DNA of 64,000 nt from Sedimentibacter sp. SX930 (GCA_002155105.1 MUZD01000001.1:124001-188000); one strand, 5' to 3'. Counted from the first letter of the stretch, positions 1 to 7,760 are shown. Notes: a model not told the origin generated them from the sequence alone. A program made the numbers and translations.

Positions 1-62
1 TTAATTATTTTTTCATTTATTAGATTCGGTGGCTTGGCATCTGTTTCCTTTCAGGAAGGAAA

Positions 63-111
63 TTGCATTTGGAACAGCGAGGGTATATACTTCATATAGA
101 TAGATGTCTAT
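63..111 (+). promoter_or_regulatory. Promoter and ArsR-type operator of the first ars operon
   Basis: TTGCAT (63-68) and TATACT (86-91) are spaced by 17 bases. Directly behind lies ATAGA-N6-TCTAT (96-111), which would cover the transcription start. The same operator pattern recurs at four other places in the first 3 kb, all in front of ars genes, so autoregulation by an ArsR repressor is the likely role. Confidence 0.75.
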
Positions 112-179
112 GAGAAGGCTTCAAGGGTGACAGAACGGGCTAGGTGCCTCAATAGATATCAGGAAAAGAGGAACTGAGT

Positions 180-470
180 ATGACGATTGAATACAAAACA
201 TACGCGAAATGTCTGAAAGTGTTGTCGGACGAAACTAGATTGGAAATCATGGATTTATTGTCGGAAGGCGAAATGTGTGCCTGTGCGTTGTTGGATCAGT
301 TTTCGATCACCCAACCGACCTTGTCGTATCACATGAAGATGATGAAGGACTGCGGCTTGGTGGCCAGCAGAAAAGACGGCATTTGGGTCAAATATTCCGT
401 GAATCATGAAAAATTGGATGAATTGAAGGACTTTTTCCAGACAATGGCAAAGCAAAGCACCACTGTATAG
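180..470 (+). CDS. arsR: ArsR/SmtB-family metalloregulatory repressor
   Basis: 96-residue winged-helix repressor of the ArsR/SmtB family. The thiol metal site MCACALL (Cys33, Cys35) matches the ELCVCDL signature at the start of the recognition region of arsenite-sensing ArsR proteins; an extra Cys11 could be a third ligand. The recognition helix follows (SITQPTLSYHMKMM, about residues 42-55). Family members leave DNA when As(III) or Sb(III) binds. It is the first gene of a two-gene operon with the CxxC protein 16 bases downstream. An operator at 96-111 suggests autoregulation. The exact metal sensed is not proven. Confidence 0.93.
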   Translation: MTIEYKTYAKCLKVLSDETRLEIMDLLSEGEMCACALLDQFSITQPTLSYHMKMMKDCGLVASRKDGIWVKYSVNHEKLDELKDFFQTMAKQSTTV

Positions 471-486
471 CACGAGAAAGCAGGGG

Positions 487-726
487 ATGGAAATGGAAAT
501 CAAAATACTGGGACCAGGGTGCCGCAACTGCGAGAAACTGCAGGCCAATGCACATGAAGCACTGAAGAAAATCGGCATGGAAGCAACCATCATCAAAGTG
601 GAAGATCCGATAGAAATCGCAAAATACGGCATCATGCAGACTCCGGGCCTGGTCATCAATGAAAAGGTCGTCTCATATGGGCGGATCTTGACACCCAAAC
701 ACATTGCAGAACTGCTGCAAAAGTGA
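487..726 (+). CDS. Small thioredoxin-fold CxxC protein (redox-active disulfide protein 2 type)
   Basis: 79-residue protein of the small thioredoxin-fold family often called redox-active disulfide protein 2. The redox motif GCRNCEK sits at residues 11-17, and the cis-proline segment TPGLVIN near residues 57-63 is typical of thioredoxin folds. ATG codons at 487 and 493 are both possible starts. It is a close paralogue of the protein at 1966-2199. Such proteins commonly neighbour UPF0718 permeases and ars genes. A role in thiol reduction or metal(loid) handover is inference; the substrate is unknown. Confidence 0.85.
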   Translation: MEMEIKILGPGCRNCEKLQANAHEALKKIGMEATIIKVEDPIEIAKYGIMQTPGLVINEKVVSYGRILTPKHIAELLQK

Positions 727-758
727 AGAACAGAGAAAACACCTATCTTTGGATGAAC

Positions 759-804
759 AAGCTGCGAAACTGGGGTTCTGCTCCTGCATTATCGCAGCTT
801 TTTT
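759..804 (+). terminator. Intrinsic terminator
   Basis: AAGCTGCGA pairs with TCGCAGCTT across a 24-base loop and is followed by a T-run (799-804). It ends the arsR-CxxC operon. Confidence 0.7.
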
Positions 805-827
805 GAAGCCTTTCACTACCCAAGAAC

Positions 828-889
828 AACACATTGACATTTATCTATGTGTGGGCGTATACTGACACATAGATAAATGTCAATGTGTT
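828..889 (+). promoter_or_regulatory. 25-bp perfect inverted repeat with promoter: double ArsR operator
   Basis: Bases 828-852 are perfectly complementary to 865-889 with a 12-base centre. Each arm holds one operator: ATTGA-N6-TCTAT at 833-848 and ATAGA-N6-TCAAT at 869-884. The -35 TTGACA (834-839) lies inside the left operator. The -10 TATACT (858-863, spacer 18) lies between the two, and the right operator covers the start of transcription. This predicts tight repression of the permease operon. Confidence 0.8.
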
Positions 890-925
890 ATGTGAAAAAA
901 TACAAAATAGAAGGTGCAGTTCATC

Positions 926-1930
926 ATGGGAATTTTTCAATGGTTAAATGATCAGTTATTAAAAATGCAGTGGCTCAGCGATTTGGTCGCTGTGCTTGTC
1001 CGGGATGTCTTCGGATTGGACCTCGCCAGCAGGGTAGGCGCCAGCATCCACTTCTTCATCTACGACGTCATCAAAATCTTCATTCTGTTGTCGGTGCTGA
1101 TTTTCTCCATTTCATACGTGCAAAGCTTTTTCCCGCCTGAGCGGACGAAGAAAATCTTGGGACGCTTTGATGGGATCACCGCCAATATCCTGGCGGCGTT
1201 GCTGGGGACGATTACACCATTCTGTTCCTGTTCTTCGATTCCACTTTTCATCGGCTTCACCGGATCGGGACTGCCGTTGGGCGTGACGTTTTCGTTCCTG
1301 ATCTCTTCACCGCTTGTTGATTTGGCATCGATTATCCTCTTGGCCAGCATCTTCAACTGGAAAATCGCCATCGCGTATGTCGTTGTGGGATTGATACTTG
1401 CGGTTGTCGGCGGAACCTTCATCGGGAAAGCGCACATGGAGGACCAGGTCGAATCCTTTGTGTTCGGTAGCCCGACAATTGAACTTGAGGAAGCAGAGTT
1501 GACAAGGAGGGATCGTGTCAATTATGCAGTCGATCAAGTGAAGGAAGTCGTCCAGAAAGTGTGGCTGTATGTGCTCCTTGGGGTCGGCATCGGAGCCGCC
1601 ATCCACAACTGGATTCCGGAGTCCGTTATAACGGCTCTGTTGGGCCAAGATAAATGGTATTCGGTATTGGTGGCAACATTCGTCGGGGTTCCGATGTATG
1701 CAGATATTTTCGGGACGCTGCCCATTTCCGAAGCACTTGTCGCAAAAGGGGTCGGATTGGGAACCGTGCTTTCCTTCATGATGGGTGTAACGGCATTGTC
1801 CTTGCCGTCGATGGTCATGCTGAAGCAGGTCGTCAAACCAAAATTGTTGGGCCTCTTCTTCGGAATCGTGGCAGTCGGTATCATCATCATCGGCTATGTG
1901 TTCAATTTCCTGGGACCAATCTTTATGTAA
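926..1930 (+). CDS. UPF0718/YraQ-type permease (ArsP-related)
   Basis: Predicted integral membrane permease of the UPF0718 (DUF318) family, which includes ArsP-type exporters. The translation shows about eight hydrophobic segments with a central cytosolic loop near residues 165-205. A Cys-rich motif PFCSCSSIP lies about residues 95-103 at the start of a membrane helix, as in this family. I prefer ATG 926 (MGIFQWL) because GAAGG at 910-914 is correctly spaced for it; a GTG at 914 is in frame. It is co-transcribed with a CxxC protein 35 bases downstream. The substrate could be an organoarsenical or another thiol-reactive metalloid; this is inference. Confidence 0.82.
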   Translation: MGIFQWLNDQLLKMQWLSDLVAVLVRDVFGLDLASRVGASIHFFIYDVIKIFILLSVLIFSISYVQSFFPPERTKKILGRFDGITANILAALLGTITPFCSCSSIPLFIGFTGSGLPLGVTFSFLISSPLVDLASIILLASIFNWKIAIAYVVVGLILAVVGGTFIGKAHMEDQVESFVFGSPTIELEEAELTRRDRVNYAVDQVKEVVQKVWLYVLLGVGIGAAIHNWIPESVITALLGQDKWYSVLVATFVGVPMYADIFGTLPISEALVAKGVGLGTVLSFMMGVTALSLPSMVMLKQVVKPKLLGLFFGIVAVGIIIIGYVFNFLGPIFM

Positions 1931-1965
1931 TCAAATCAAAAATAATAAGCAGGAGGAATATCATC

Positions 1966-2199
1966 ATGGAAATCAAAATTTTGGGTATAGGCTGCAAAAA
2001 TTGCGTGAATTTGGCTAAGAACACGGAAGAGGCTTTGAAGGAACTGGGGATGGAAGCGACCATCACAAAAGTGACCGATATGAAGGACATCGCGAAATAC
2101 GGCATCATGCGCACACCGGGATTGGTCATCGACGAGAAAGTAGTCTCCTACGGTAAAGTCGCCAGTACGGAAGAAATCACAGAATTGTTGAAAAAATAA
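1966..2199 (+). CDS. Small thioredoxin-fold CxxC protein, second copy
   Basis: 77-residue paralogue of the protein at 487-726, with redox motif GCKNCVN and the same TPGLVI cis-proline segment. The start is ATG 1966, nine bases after a perfect AGGAGG (1951-1956); a longer open frame upstream overlaps the permease and is not needed. It forms an operon with the permease. The pairing of a CxxC protein with the permease, and the duplicate with arsR, suggests thiol-linked handling of a metalloid, but no activity can be assigned from sequence alone. Confidence 0.87.
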   Translation: MEIKILGIGCKNCVNLAKNTEEALKELGMEATITKVTDMKDIAKYGIMRTPGLVIDEKVVSYGKVASTEEITELLKK

Positions 2200-2208
2200 A
2201 AATTTTCG

Positions 2209-2252
2209 GAAGTGCCGGGTGGGGAATTATTCTCTGTCCGGCACTTTCTTTG
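2209..2252 (+). terminator. Intrinsic terminator
   Basis: AAGTGCCGG (2210-2218) pairs with CCGGCACTT (2238-2246), followed by a T-rich stretch. It ends the permease operon. Confidence 0.75.
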
Positions 2253-2271
2253 CACAAATTCTATTTTGTGT

Positions 2272-2300
2272 TTGACTGTAGATTGAAGAAGTTCTATATT
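2272..2300 (+). promoter_or_regulatory. Promoter with overlapping ArsR-type operator
   Basis: TTGACT (2272-2277) and TATATT (2295-2300) are 17 bases apart. ATTGA-N6-TCTAT (2282-2297) fills the spacer and enters the -10. It precedes the ArsD-like gene. Confidence 0.72.
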
Positions 2301-2372
2301 GTAAAGGTAACAAAAAAATTTTAAGCTATCAAAAGCTATTCAAAATACAAACAAGCTAAGGGGAAATGAATC

Positions 2373-2924
2373 ATGACAAACATTACTATTTTTGAACCGG
2401 AAACAAGCAGTAGCTTGTTCAGCAGCCAGGATGCCCTGCGCATTGCAGCAGTAATGGAGGCTTTGGAAGGCTTGGAGAATTACGAGGCATTGCTTTTTAA
2501 TTTGACCGATGATGCGGATCAATTCACGCTAAACAAGGCCGTTAACGAAAAAATCGAGGCGGAAGGCAATAGCGTCTTGCCAATCACTGTTGTGGATGGA
2601 GCAATCGTTAAAAGCGGCAGCTACCCGATCAACGATGAAATCACAAGCTATATCGGCGTCCGCTTCATTGAAGAGACAGAAGGCTCTTGTGGTTGCGGAG
2701 GCTGTGGTTGTGGCGGTTCGGAGGAATTTGCCGAAGCAGAAGAAGTAGAAAAAGAAGAAAAAGAAGAAAAAGAAGAAAAAGAAGAATCTGGCTGCTGCGG
2801 CGGCAATGGCGGAAAAGGCGGCTGTGGCTGCGGTGGTCATGGACACCATCATCACCATAAGCATGAGGAAGCTGCAACAGCAAGTAAGGGCTCATGCGGT
2901 TGTGGACAGGGCGGCTGTTGCTAG
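2373..2924 (+). CDS. ArsD-like protein with Cys/His-rich C-terminal tail
   Basis: 183 residues. Residues 1 to about 100 resemble ArsD, the As(III) metallochaperone and co-repressor (core features NLTDDADQF, NKAVNE, VLPITVVDG, SGSYP). The usual N-terminal Cys-Cys pair that binds As(III) is replaced by serines (ETSSSLFSS). The last 80 residues form an unusual tail of CGCGG repeats, an acidic EEKEEKEEKEE spacer, a second Cys/Gly block, HGHHHHHKH, and a CGCGQGGCC end, giving 12 Cys and 7 His in all. The ORF is continuous and has a suitable SD (GGGG, 2360s). Metal(loid) binding by the tail is a strong inference. It has its own ArsR-type operator and terminator. Confidence 0.8.
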   Translation: MTNITIFEPETSSSLFSSQDALRIAAVMEALEGLENYEALLFNLTDDADQFTLNKAVNEKIEAEGNSVLPITVVDGAIVKSGSYPINDEITSYIGVRFIEETEGSCGCGGCGCGGSEEFAEAEEVEKEEKEEKEEKEESGCCGGNGGKGGCGCGGHGHHHHHKHEEAATASKGSCGCGQGGCC

Positions 2925-2935
2925 CAAAAATAAAG

Positions 2936-2977
2936 AATACTCGTGTCTCGGGATACCCCGGCTCGAGTTTCTTTTTC
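2936..2977 (+). terminator. Intrinsic terminator
   Basis: ACTCG...TCGGG pairs with CCCGG...CGAGT, followed by TTTCTTTTT. It separates the ArsD-like gene from the next arsR. Confidence 0.7.
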
Positions 2978-2985
2978 AGCGATAG

Positions 2986-3001
2986 ATAGAAAAACTTCTA
3001 T
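2986..3001 (+). promoter_or_regulatory. ArsR-type operator
   Basis: ATAGA-N6-TCTAT, identical in both half sites to the operator at 96-111, lies 22 bases before the second arsR start. I cannot fix the -35/-10 elements here with confidence. Confidence 0.7.
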
Positions 3002-3023
3002 ATAAAAAGGAGCATCAGCAATC

Positions 3024-3368
3024 ATGGATTATGAAAATTATGCAAAAATCGCAAAGGCTTTGGCCGACCCGAAGCGCGTAAAAATTGTCGATATGCTTTC
3101 CTGCGGGGCCATGTGTGCCTGCGACATACTGGAACATTTCGATTTTACCCAGCCAACTTTATCCCATCACATCAATCTGTTGGTGAAGGCGGGGCTGGTG
3201 ACGACGGAAAAATCCGGTACGTGGCATTATTACGATCTGAATAAAGACGCTTTCGAAAAATTCAAGATGGATACCGCGGAACTGATAGCCAATACACCGG
3301 CCTGCATCTGTGAACCGGTGCGGTCAAAAGCTGTGTGCACAACGGAAGAAAAAGAAAAAATCAAATGA
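3024..3368 (+). CDS. arsR: ArsR-family repressor, second copy
   Basis: 114-residue ArsR/SmtB repressor. The metal site carries Cys27, Cys31 and Cys33 (LSCGAMCACDIL) and the recognition helix reads FTQPTLSHHINLL. A C-terminal extension contains further cysteines (PACICEP and AVC), not found in the first copy, which could tune sensing. It starts after AAGGAG (3007-3012) and leads an operon with acr3 and the CoA-disulfide reductase. Autoregulation is expected from the operator at 2986-3001. Confidence 0.93.
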   Translation: MDYENYAKIAKALADPKRVKIVDMLSCGAMCACDILEHFDFTQPTLSHHINLLVKAGLVTTEKSGTWHYYDLNKDAFEKFKMDTAELIANTPACICEPVRSKAVCTTEEKEKIK

Positions 3369-3420
3369 CGCAATAATAGTGCTGTAAAGAGCGCAAAACT
3401 ATAAATGGAGGTATAATATA

Positions 3421-4506
3421 ATGAGTGGAAAAGAGCAAACAAGCATCTCGTTCTTCAATAAATATTTGAGTGTCTGGGTAGCAATCTGTATGGTGGCGGG
3501 GGTTCTGGTCGGAAAATATCTGCCGGTCATACCTGAATTCTTCGGGAAATTCGAATATGCGAACGTCTCAATCCCAACGGCCGTGCTGATATGGGTCATG
3601 ATCTACCCGATGATGATGAAGGTAGATTTCCAAAGCGTCCGGGACGTCGGGAATAATCCGAAAGGACTTTATGTCACCTGGGCAGTGAACTGGCTGATCA
3701 AACCTTTTACCATGTACGCGATTTCCGCTTTCTTCTTCTTTATCGTCTTTAAGAATTTCATTACGCCCGAGTTGGCGACGGAATATTTGGCAGGGGCGAT
3801 TCTGCTGGGAGCTGCGCCGTGTACGGCTATGGTATTTGTCTGGAGCCAATTGACAAAGGGCAATCCGGCGTACACTGTCGTTCAGGTTGCGACCAATGAT
3901 CTGATTATCCTGGTAGCCTTCATTCCGATCGTCAAATTTTTATTGGGCGTCAGCAATGTAACGGTGCCTTGGGACACCTTGATCCTGTCCGTTGTCTTGT
4001 TCGTTGTGATTCCATTGGTCGGAGGAGTCCTGACGCGAATTTTCGTCACAAAGAAAAAAGGAGTCACTTATTTCGAGAAGGATTTTCTTTCGAAATTTGA
4101 TGGCGCAACTACAGCTGGGCTGTTGTTGATGCTGGTCTTGCTGTTCTCTTTCCAAGGAGAGGTCATTCTGGAGAACCCGTTGCACATTTTGATGATCGCA
4201 GTACCTTTGATCCTGCAGACATTCCTGATTTTCTTCATTGCCTATTTTGCAAGCAAGGCCTTGAAGCTTCCACACGCAATCGCCGCACCAGCCGGGATGA
4301 TCGGCGCATCGAACTTTTTTGAATTATCGGTGGCGGTTGCCATCGCGTTGTTCGGAATGGATTCTCCAGCAGCATTGGCGACGGTTGTGGGTGTCTTGAC
4401 TGAAGTGCCGGTGATGCTGATTTTGGTGAAAATTGCCAATTCGACAAGACATTGGTTTCCTGGAAAAGAAAAAAGTGTAGTGAATCCTGTAAAAACGGTA
4501 AAATAA
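3421..4506 (+). CDS. acr3: ACR3-family arsenite efflux permease
   Basis: 361 residues with about ten hydrophobic segments, matching the ACR3 family in length and sequence. Family hallmarks include YPMMMKVDF near residue 60, GAAPCTAMVFVWS with the conserved cysteine near residue 137, and PHAIAAPAGMIGASNFFELSVA split across helices 8-9. ACR3 proteins export arsenite (some also antimonite) using the proton motive force. It follows arsR by 52 bases and an SD (TGGAGG). Together with the repressor this is the core arsenic resistance function of the region. Confidence is high. Confidence 0.95.
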   Translation: MSGKEQTSISFFNKYLSVWVAICMVAGVLVGKYLPVIPEFFGKFEYANVSIPTAVLIWVMIYPMMMKVDFQSVRDVGNNPKGLYVTWAVNWLIKPFTMYAISAFFFFIVFKNFITPELATEYLAGAILLGAAPCTAMVFVWSQLTKGNPAYTVVQVATNDLIILVAFIPIVKFLLGVSNVTVPWDTLILSVVLFVVIPLVGGVLTRIFVTKKKGVTYFEKDFLSKFDGATTAGLLLMLVLLFSFQGEVILENPLHILMIAVPLILQTFLIFFIAYFASKALKLPHAIAAPAGMIGASNFFELSVAVAIALFGMDSPAALATVVGVLTEVPVMLILVKIANSTRHWFPGKEKSVVNPVKTVK

Positions 4507-4535
4507 GCCACTTTAACTGAAAAGGAGAATTTATT

Positions 4536-6203
4536 ATGAAAATCATCGTAATCGGTTCGGTAGCGGCGGGTACCTCCGTTGCGGCCAAAGCGCGCAGAAA
4601 CACTGAGGAAGCGGAAATAGTCGTCTATGACCAAGGGAAGGACATTTCCTATTCTGTCTGCGGTATCCCCTACAAAATCGGTGGGGAAGTCGATTCAGTG
4701 GATCGCCTGACGCCGCGGGATGCGAAATGGTTCAAAAAGAGATATGATGTCTCCATTTTTACGGAACATAAAGTGACGAAAGTGGATCATGACTCCAAAA
4801 AGATTCAAGTTAAAGATCTTAAGACCGGCGAAATCAAAGAGGACGCTTATGATGTGTTGGTTTTCGCGACAGGTGCGGCTCCGCTGACGCCTCCGCCTTT
4901 CGATCAGGCTGAATATGATAATGTCTTCCACGTCCGTAACATCCAGGACCTTCGTGACATTGAAAGTTATTCGGAAGCGAACCAACCAAAAAAAGCGCTG
5001 ATCATCGGTGCCGGGTTCATCGGTCTGGAAATGGCCGAACAACTCGTGTATAAAGGTTGGGATGTCTCCATCGTTCAACTGGAAAATCAAGTGATGCCGC
5101 CGATGGATGCGGATATGGCTTTTCGTGTGGAAGAAGTGCTGATGGCCAATGCGGTGCATTTGCACCTTGGTGATACGGTCAAGACCATCGAAGGTAAGGG
5201 GACCGTCAAAAAAGTGGTGACGACAAAAGGCGCCACCATCGAAACGGATATCGTCATCCTGGCTGCCGGCGTGCGTCCGAATATCCAACTGCCGAAGGAA
5301 ATCGGCGTCACGATCGGAGCGACGGGTGCAGTTGCCGTCAACAGTAAAATGCAGACGAACATCCCGGATGTTTATGCGGTCGGAGACGTCGCCGAAAGCT
5401 TCTCGGTCATCACAGGCAAACCGATTTACCGTCCATTGGGCTCTACGGCCAACAAGATGGGACGTATCGCCGGAGACGTAATCACAGGCGGGAATCTGGA
5501 ACACCGTGGGGTGCTGGGTACCGGCATTTTCCGTGTATTCAATCTGCATGTCGGCCAGACAGGCATGACCGAAAGAGAGGCGAAGGCAGCCGGTTATTCC
5601 GTGGAAGTCCTTTACAACATCAAGCCTGACCACGCCGAATACCTTGGCGGCAAGGAACTGATCATCAAGGCATTGGCTGATAAAGCTTCCGGACGCGTTT
5701 TGGGTGCGCAAATCTTAGGAACGCAAGGTGTGGACAAACGGATCGATGTCCTTGCCACGGCCATCACCTTCAAGGCAAAAGCTGAAGATCTGTTCCATCT
5801 CGATCTGGCTTATGCTCCGCCGTTCGCAACGACAAAAGATCCTATCCATTATACAGGCATGGCATTGGATAACGCCTTGCATGGAAACCCTCTGATGACG
5901 CCGGCCCAGGTGGTCGAAACGCAACGTAAAGGCGAATCTATCCAGGTGGTCGATACGCGTTCCGCCAAGGACTTCGAGAAGGGCCACGTCCAAAATGCAA
6001 TCCACATCCCGTTAGGGGAACTGCGTGCACGCGCCGGTGAGCTTTCCAAAGATATCCCGACAGTTACCTACTGCAACAAAGGCGTGACCGGAAATGCCGC
6101 TCAGAATGTCTTGATCAATTTAGGTTTCCAGGAAGTCTACAACCTTTCCGGCGGCAACAAAAATTATCAAAGTTACCTCAAAATGCTGAAGAGAAAAAGC
6201 TGA
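4536..6203 (+). CDS. CoA-disulfide reductase with C-terminal rhodanese domain (ars-linked copy)
   Basis: 555 residues. The first 440 or so are a pyridine-nucleotide disulfide oxidoreductase of the CoA-disulfide reductase/NADH oxidase group: FAD motif IVIGSVAAG at the N terminus, single active-site Cys in YSVCGIPY, NAD(P) motif IIGAGFIGLE, and FAD contact YAVGDVAE. A rhodanese domain follows (about 455-555) with active Cys in YCNKGVTGN. Such fusions reduce CoA disulfide/persulfide or polysulfide. It is the third gene of the arsR-acr3 operon, so a role in repairing the thiol pool during arsenic stress is a fair inference. A paralogue lies at 47828-49483. Confidence 0.9.
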   Translation: MKIIVIGSVAAGTSVAAKARRNTEEAEIVVYDQGKDISYSVCGIPYKIGGEVDSVDRLTPRDAKWFKKRYDVSIFTEHKVTKVDHDSKKIQVKDLKTGEIKEDAYDVLVFATGAAPLTPPPFDQAEYDNVFHVRNIQDLRDIESYSEANQPKKALIIGAGFIGLEMAEQLVYKGWDVSIVQLENQVMPPMDADMAFRVEEVLMANAVHLHLGDTVKTIEGKGTVKKVVTTKGATIETDIVILAAGVRPNIQLPKEIGVTIGATGAVAVNSKMQTNIPDVYAVGDVAESFSVITGKPIYRPLGSTANKMGRIAGDVITGGNLEHRGVLGTGIFRVFNLHVGQTGMTEREAKAAGYSVEVLYNIKPDHAEYLGGKELIIKALADKASGRVLGAQILGTQGVDKRIDVLATAITFKAKAEDLFHLDLAYAPPFATTKDPIHYTGMALDNALHGNPLMTPAQVVETQRKGESIQVVDTRSAKDFEKGHVQNAIHIPLGELRARAGELSKDIPTVTYCNKGVTGNAAQNVLINLGFQEVYNLSGGNKNYQSYLKMLKRKS

Positions 6204-6229
6204 AGATAAGTCTCTGAATGTACGTGAGA

Positions 6230-6266
6230 ATAATGGAGGATCCGAAACGGGTTCTCCATTTTTTTG
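6230..6266 (+). terminator. Intrinsic terminator
   Basis: AATGGAG-GA (6232 on) pairs with TTCTCCATT (6252-6260) around GGATCCGAAACGGG and runs into a T-tract. It ends the arsR-acr3 operon. Confidence 0.75.
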
Positions 6267-6347
6267 GATTAAAATCTGATTAGGGGTGGCAATTGTCAAA
6301 ACGAGTGATAGAATGAAAAGTAAGTCAAATGTTTGGAGGATGAGTAG

Positions 6348-7547
6348 ATGAATTATGATTTCGAAACGCCCGTCAATCGGAGCAATACCGGGTCCGAAAA
6401 ATGGGCAGCCATGTACAGAAGCAATCCGAATGTGGGGAAGGATGTTTATCCTTTTTCTGTAGCGGATTTGGACATAAAGACAGCACCGGAGATCGTCAAA
6501 GGGCTGCAGGAATATATCGAAACAGCCGTAATGGGCTATGATCTGCCGACTGAAGACTATTACCAAGCAATCATCGATTGGATGGGGAATCGCCATGCTT
6601 GGGAAATCAAGAAGGAATGGATTATCTGCACACCGGGCGTCATCGCGGCGTTCTATTCCGCAATCCGGGCATACACAGAACAGGGTGATGGCGTCCTTTA
6701 CATGGGGCCGGTCTATTATCCGTTCATGAAGTCGATCAAGAACACGAAACGCAGGCTCATCAACAATTCGTTGGTCCGCAACGGCGATCGTTACGAAATC
6801 GATTTTGAGGGCTTGGCCGATAAAGCCAAAGATCCGAACACCAAACTGATGCTCTTCAGCAACCCGCATAATCCAGTCGGCCGCGTCTGGACCAAAGCGG
6901 AACTGGCGAAAGTGGTCGATATCTGCGCCGCCAATGATGTCGTGATTTTGGCGGATGAAATCCACCACGATCTGATCATGCCCGGTCATGTCTTCACACC
7001 GATGGCAGCCATTTCTGAAGCAGCAGCGGACATCTGCATCACGGCAACCGCCGCCAGCAAGTCCTTCAATATCGCGGGCCTGCGCAATTCCAACGTCATC
7101 ATTTCGAATCTAAAGCTCCACACAGCTTTCAAGATGGATATGGAAATGACCGGCATCGGCGGAGGAACCAATGTTATCGGCTTGAAGGCGACAGAGATCG
7201 CCTACACGGCAGCCGAGGACTGGCTTGAAGAATTCAAAGCTTTGATCTGGCATAATCACGAAACGCTAAAGGATTTCCTGGCGAAGGAACTGCCGGAAGT
7301 GACTGTCTTCGATCTGGAAGGCACCTACCTGCAATGGATGGATTTCAGTGCCTTCGGTTTGTCGCACAAGCAATTGGAAGAAATCACGGAGCAGGAGGCG
7401 CAAGTGTTCCTGGATGAAGGCTACATCTTCGGGGATGAAGGTCGCGGATACGAAAGAATCAGCCTGGGTGCTCCTACGAAAACGCTGATGGAAGCGATGG
7501 AGCGCCTGGTCGCAGTCATGAAAAAATACCGGAAACAAAATCAATAG
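6348..7547 (+). CDS. MalY/PatB-type aminotransferase (probable cystathionine beta-lyase)
   Basis: 399-residue PLP enzyme, fold type I, of the MalY/PatB subgroup that cleaves C-S bonds of cystathionine or cysteine conjugates. Evidence: N-terminal FPVNRSNTGS-like start, WAxMY, PFSVADLDIKT, substrate/PLP segment NPHNPVGRVW, ADEIHHDL with the PLP-binding Asp, and the Schiff-base lysine in TAASKSFNIAGL. It has a TTGGAGGATG ribosome site. It is monocistronic, followed by a weak hairpin. Its position next to thiol-stress genes fits sulfur metabolism, but neighbours do not prove the substrate. Confidence 0.88.
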   Translation: MNYDFETPVNRSNTGSEKWAAMYRSNPNVGKDVYPFSVADLDIKTAPEIVKGLQEYIETAVMGYDLPTEDYYQAIIDWMGNRHAWEIKKEWIICTPGVIAAFYSAIRAYTEQGDGVLYMGPVYYPFMKSIKNTKRRLINNSLVRNGDRYEIDFEGLADKAKDPNTKLMLFSNPHNPVGRVWTKAELAKVVDICAANDVVILADEIHHDLIMPGHVFTPMAAISEAAADICITATAASKSFNIAGLRNSNVIISNLKLHTAFKMDMEMTGIGGGTNVIGLKATEIAYTAAEDWLEEFKALIWHNHETLKDFLAKELPEVTVFDLEGTYLQWMDFSAFGLSHKQLEEITEQEAQVFLDEGYIFGDEGRGYERISLGAPTKTLMEAMERLVAVMKKYRKQNQ

Positions 7548-7554
7548 ATAACTA

Positions 7555-7583
7555 GGGCTGTCTCATCGGGGCAGCCTTTGGTT
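7555..7583 (+). terminator. Weak hairpin after the MalY-type gene
   Basis: GGCTG (7556-7560) pairs with CAGCC (7572-7576), followed by TTTGGTTT. The T-run is poor, so termination is uncertain. Confidence 0.4.
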
Positions 7584-7603
7584 TGGTGAAAATCCACGAG
7601 CAG

Positions 7604-7760
7604 CAGCGCGCTGCTCCGGTGAGCGGAGGCTTGGCCGTAGTTTAGCCAACATTCCTGATGTGTCCTCCGATGAGCGCAGCCTGGCCGGAGTTGAGCACGA
7701 AATTTACCGGTGTCCTCCGGTGGGCGAATCCCTCTCCGGAGCAGGGGCTTGCTCATGCTG
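7604..7760. repeat. GC-rich palindromic dispersed repeat, copy A
   Basis: About 150 bp of imperfect CTCCGGTGAGCG...GCCGGAG units that alternate with less conserved spacers. It aligns along most of its length with copy B at 17431-17578, sharing TCCTCCGATGAGCG and GCCGGAGTTG. There is no coding potential. It fills the gap between the MalY-type gene and the peptidase gene. Confidence 0.72.

Noticed and set aside
2529-2864. Leftward ORF with a poly-Phe run opposite the ArsD-like gene
   Set aside because: The Phe run is the complement of the acidic Glu/Lys repeat; codon content and lack of a ribosome site mark it as a shadow.
4695-5711. Long leftward ORF of 338 codons
   Set aside because: It is the mirror frame of the CoA-disulfide reductase gene, has no ribosome site and a His/Arg/Asp-rich composition typical of shadow frames.
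6120-6989. Leftward ORF of 289 codons
   Set aside because: It spans the end of the reductase, a terminator and the MalY-type gene, so it cannot be a real gene.
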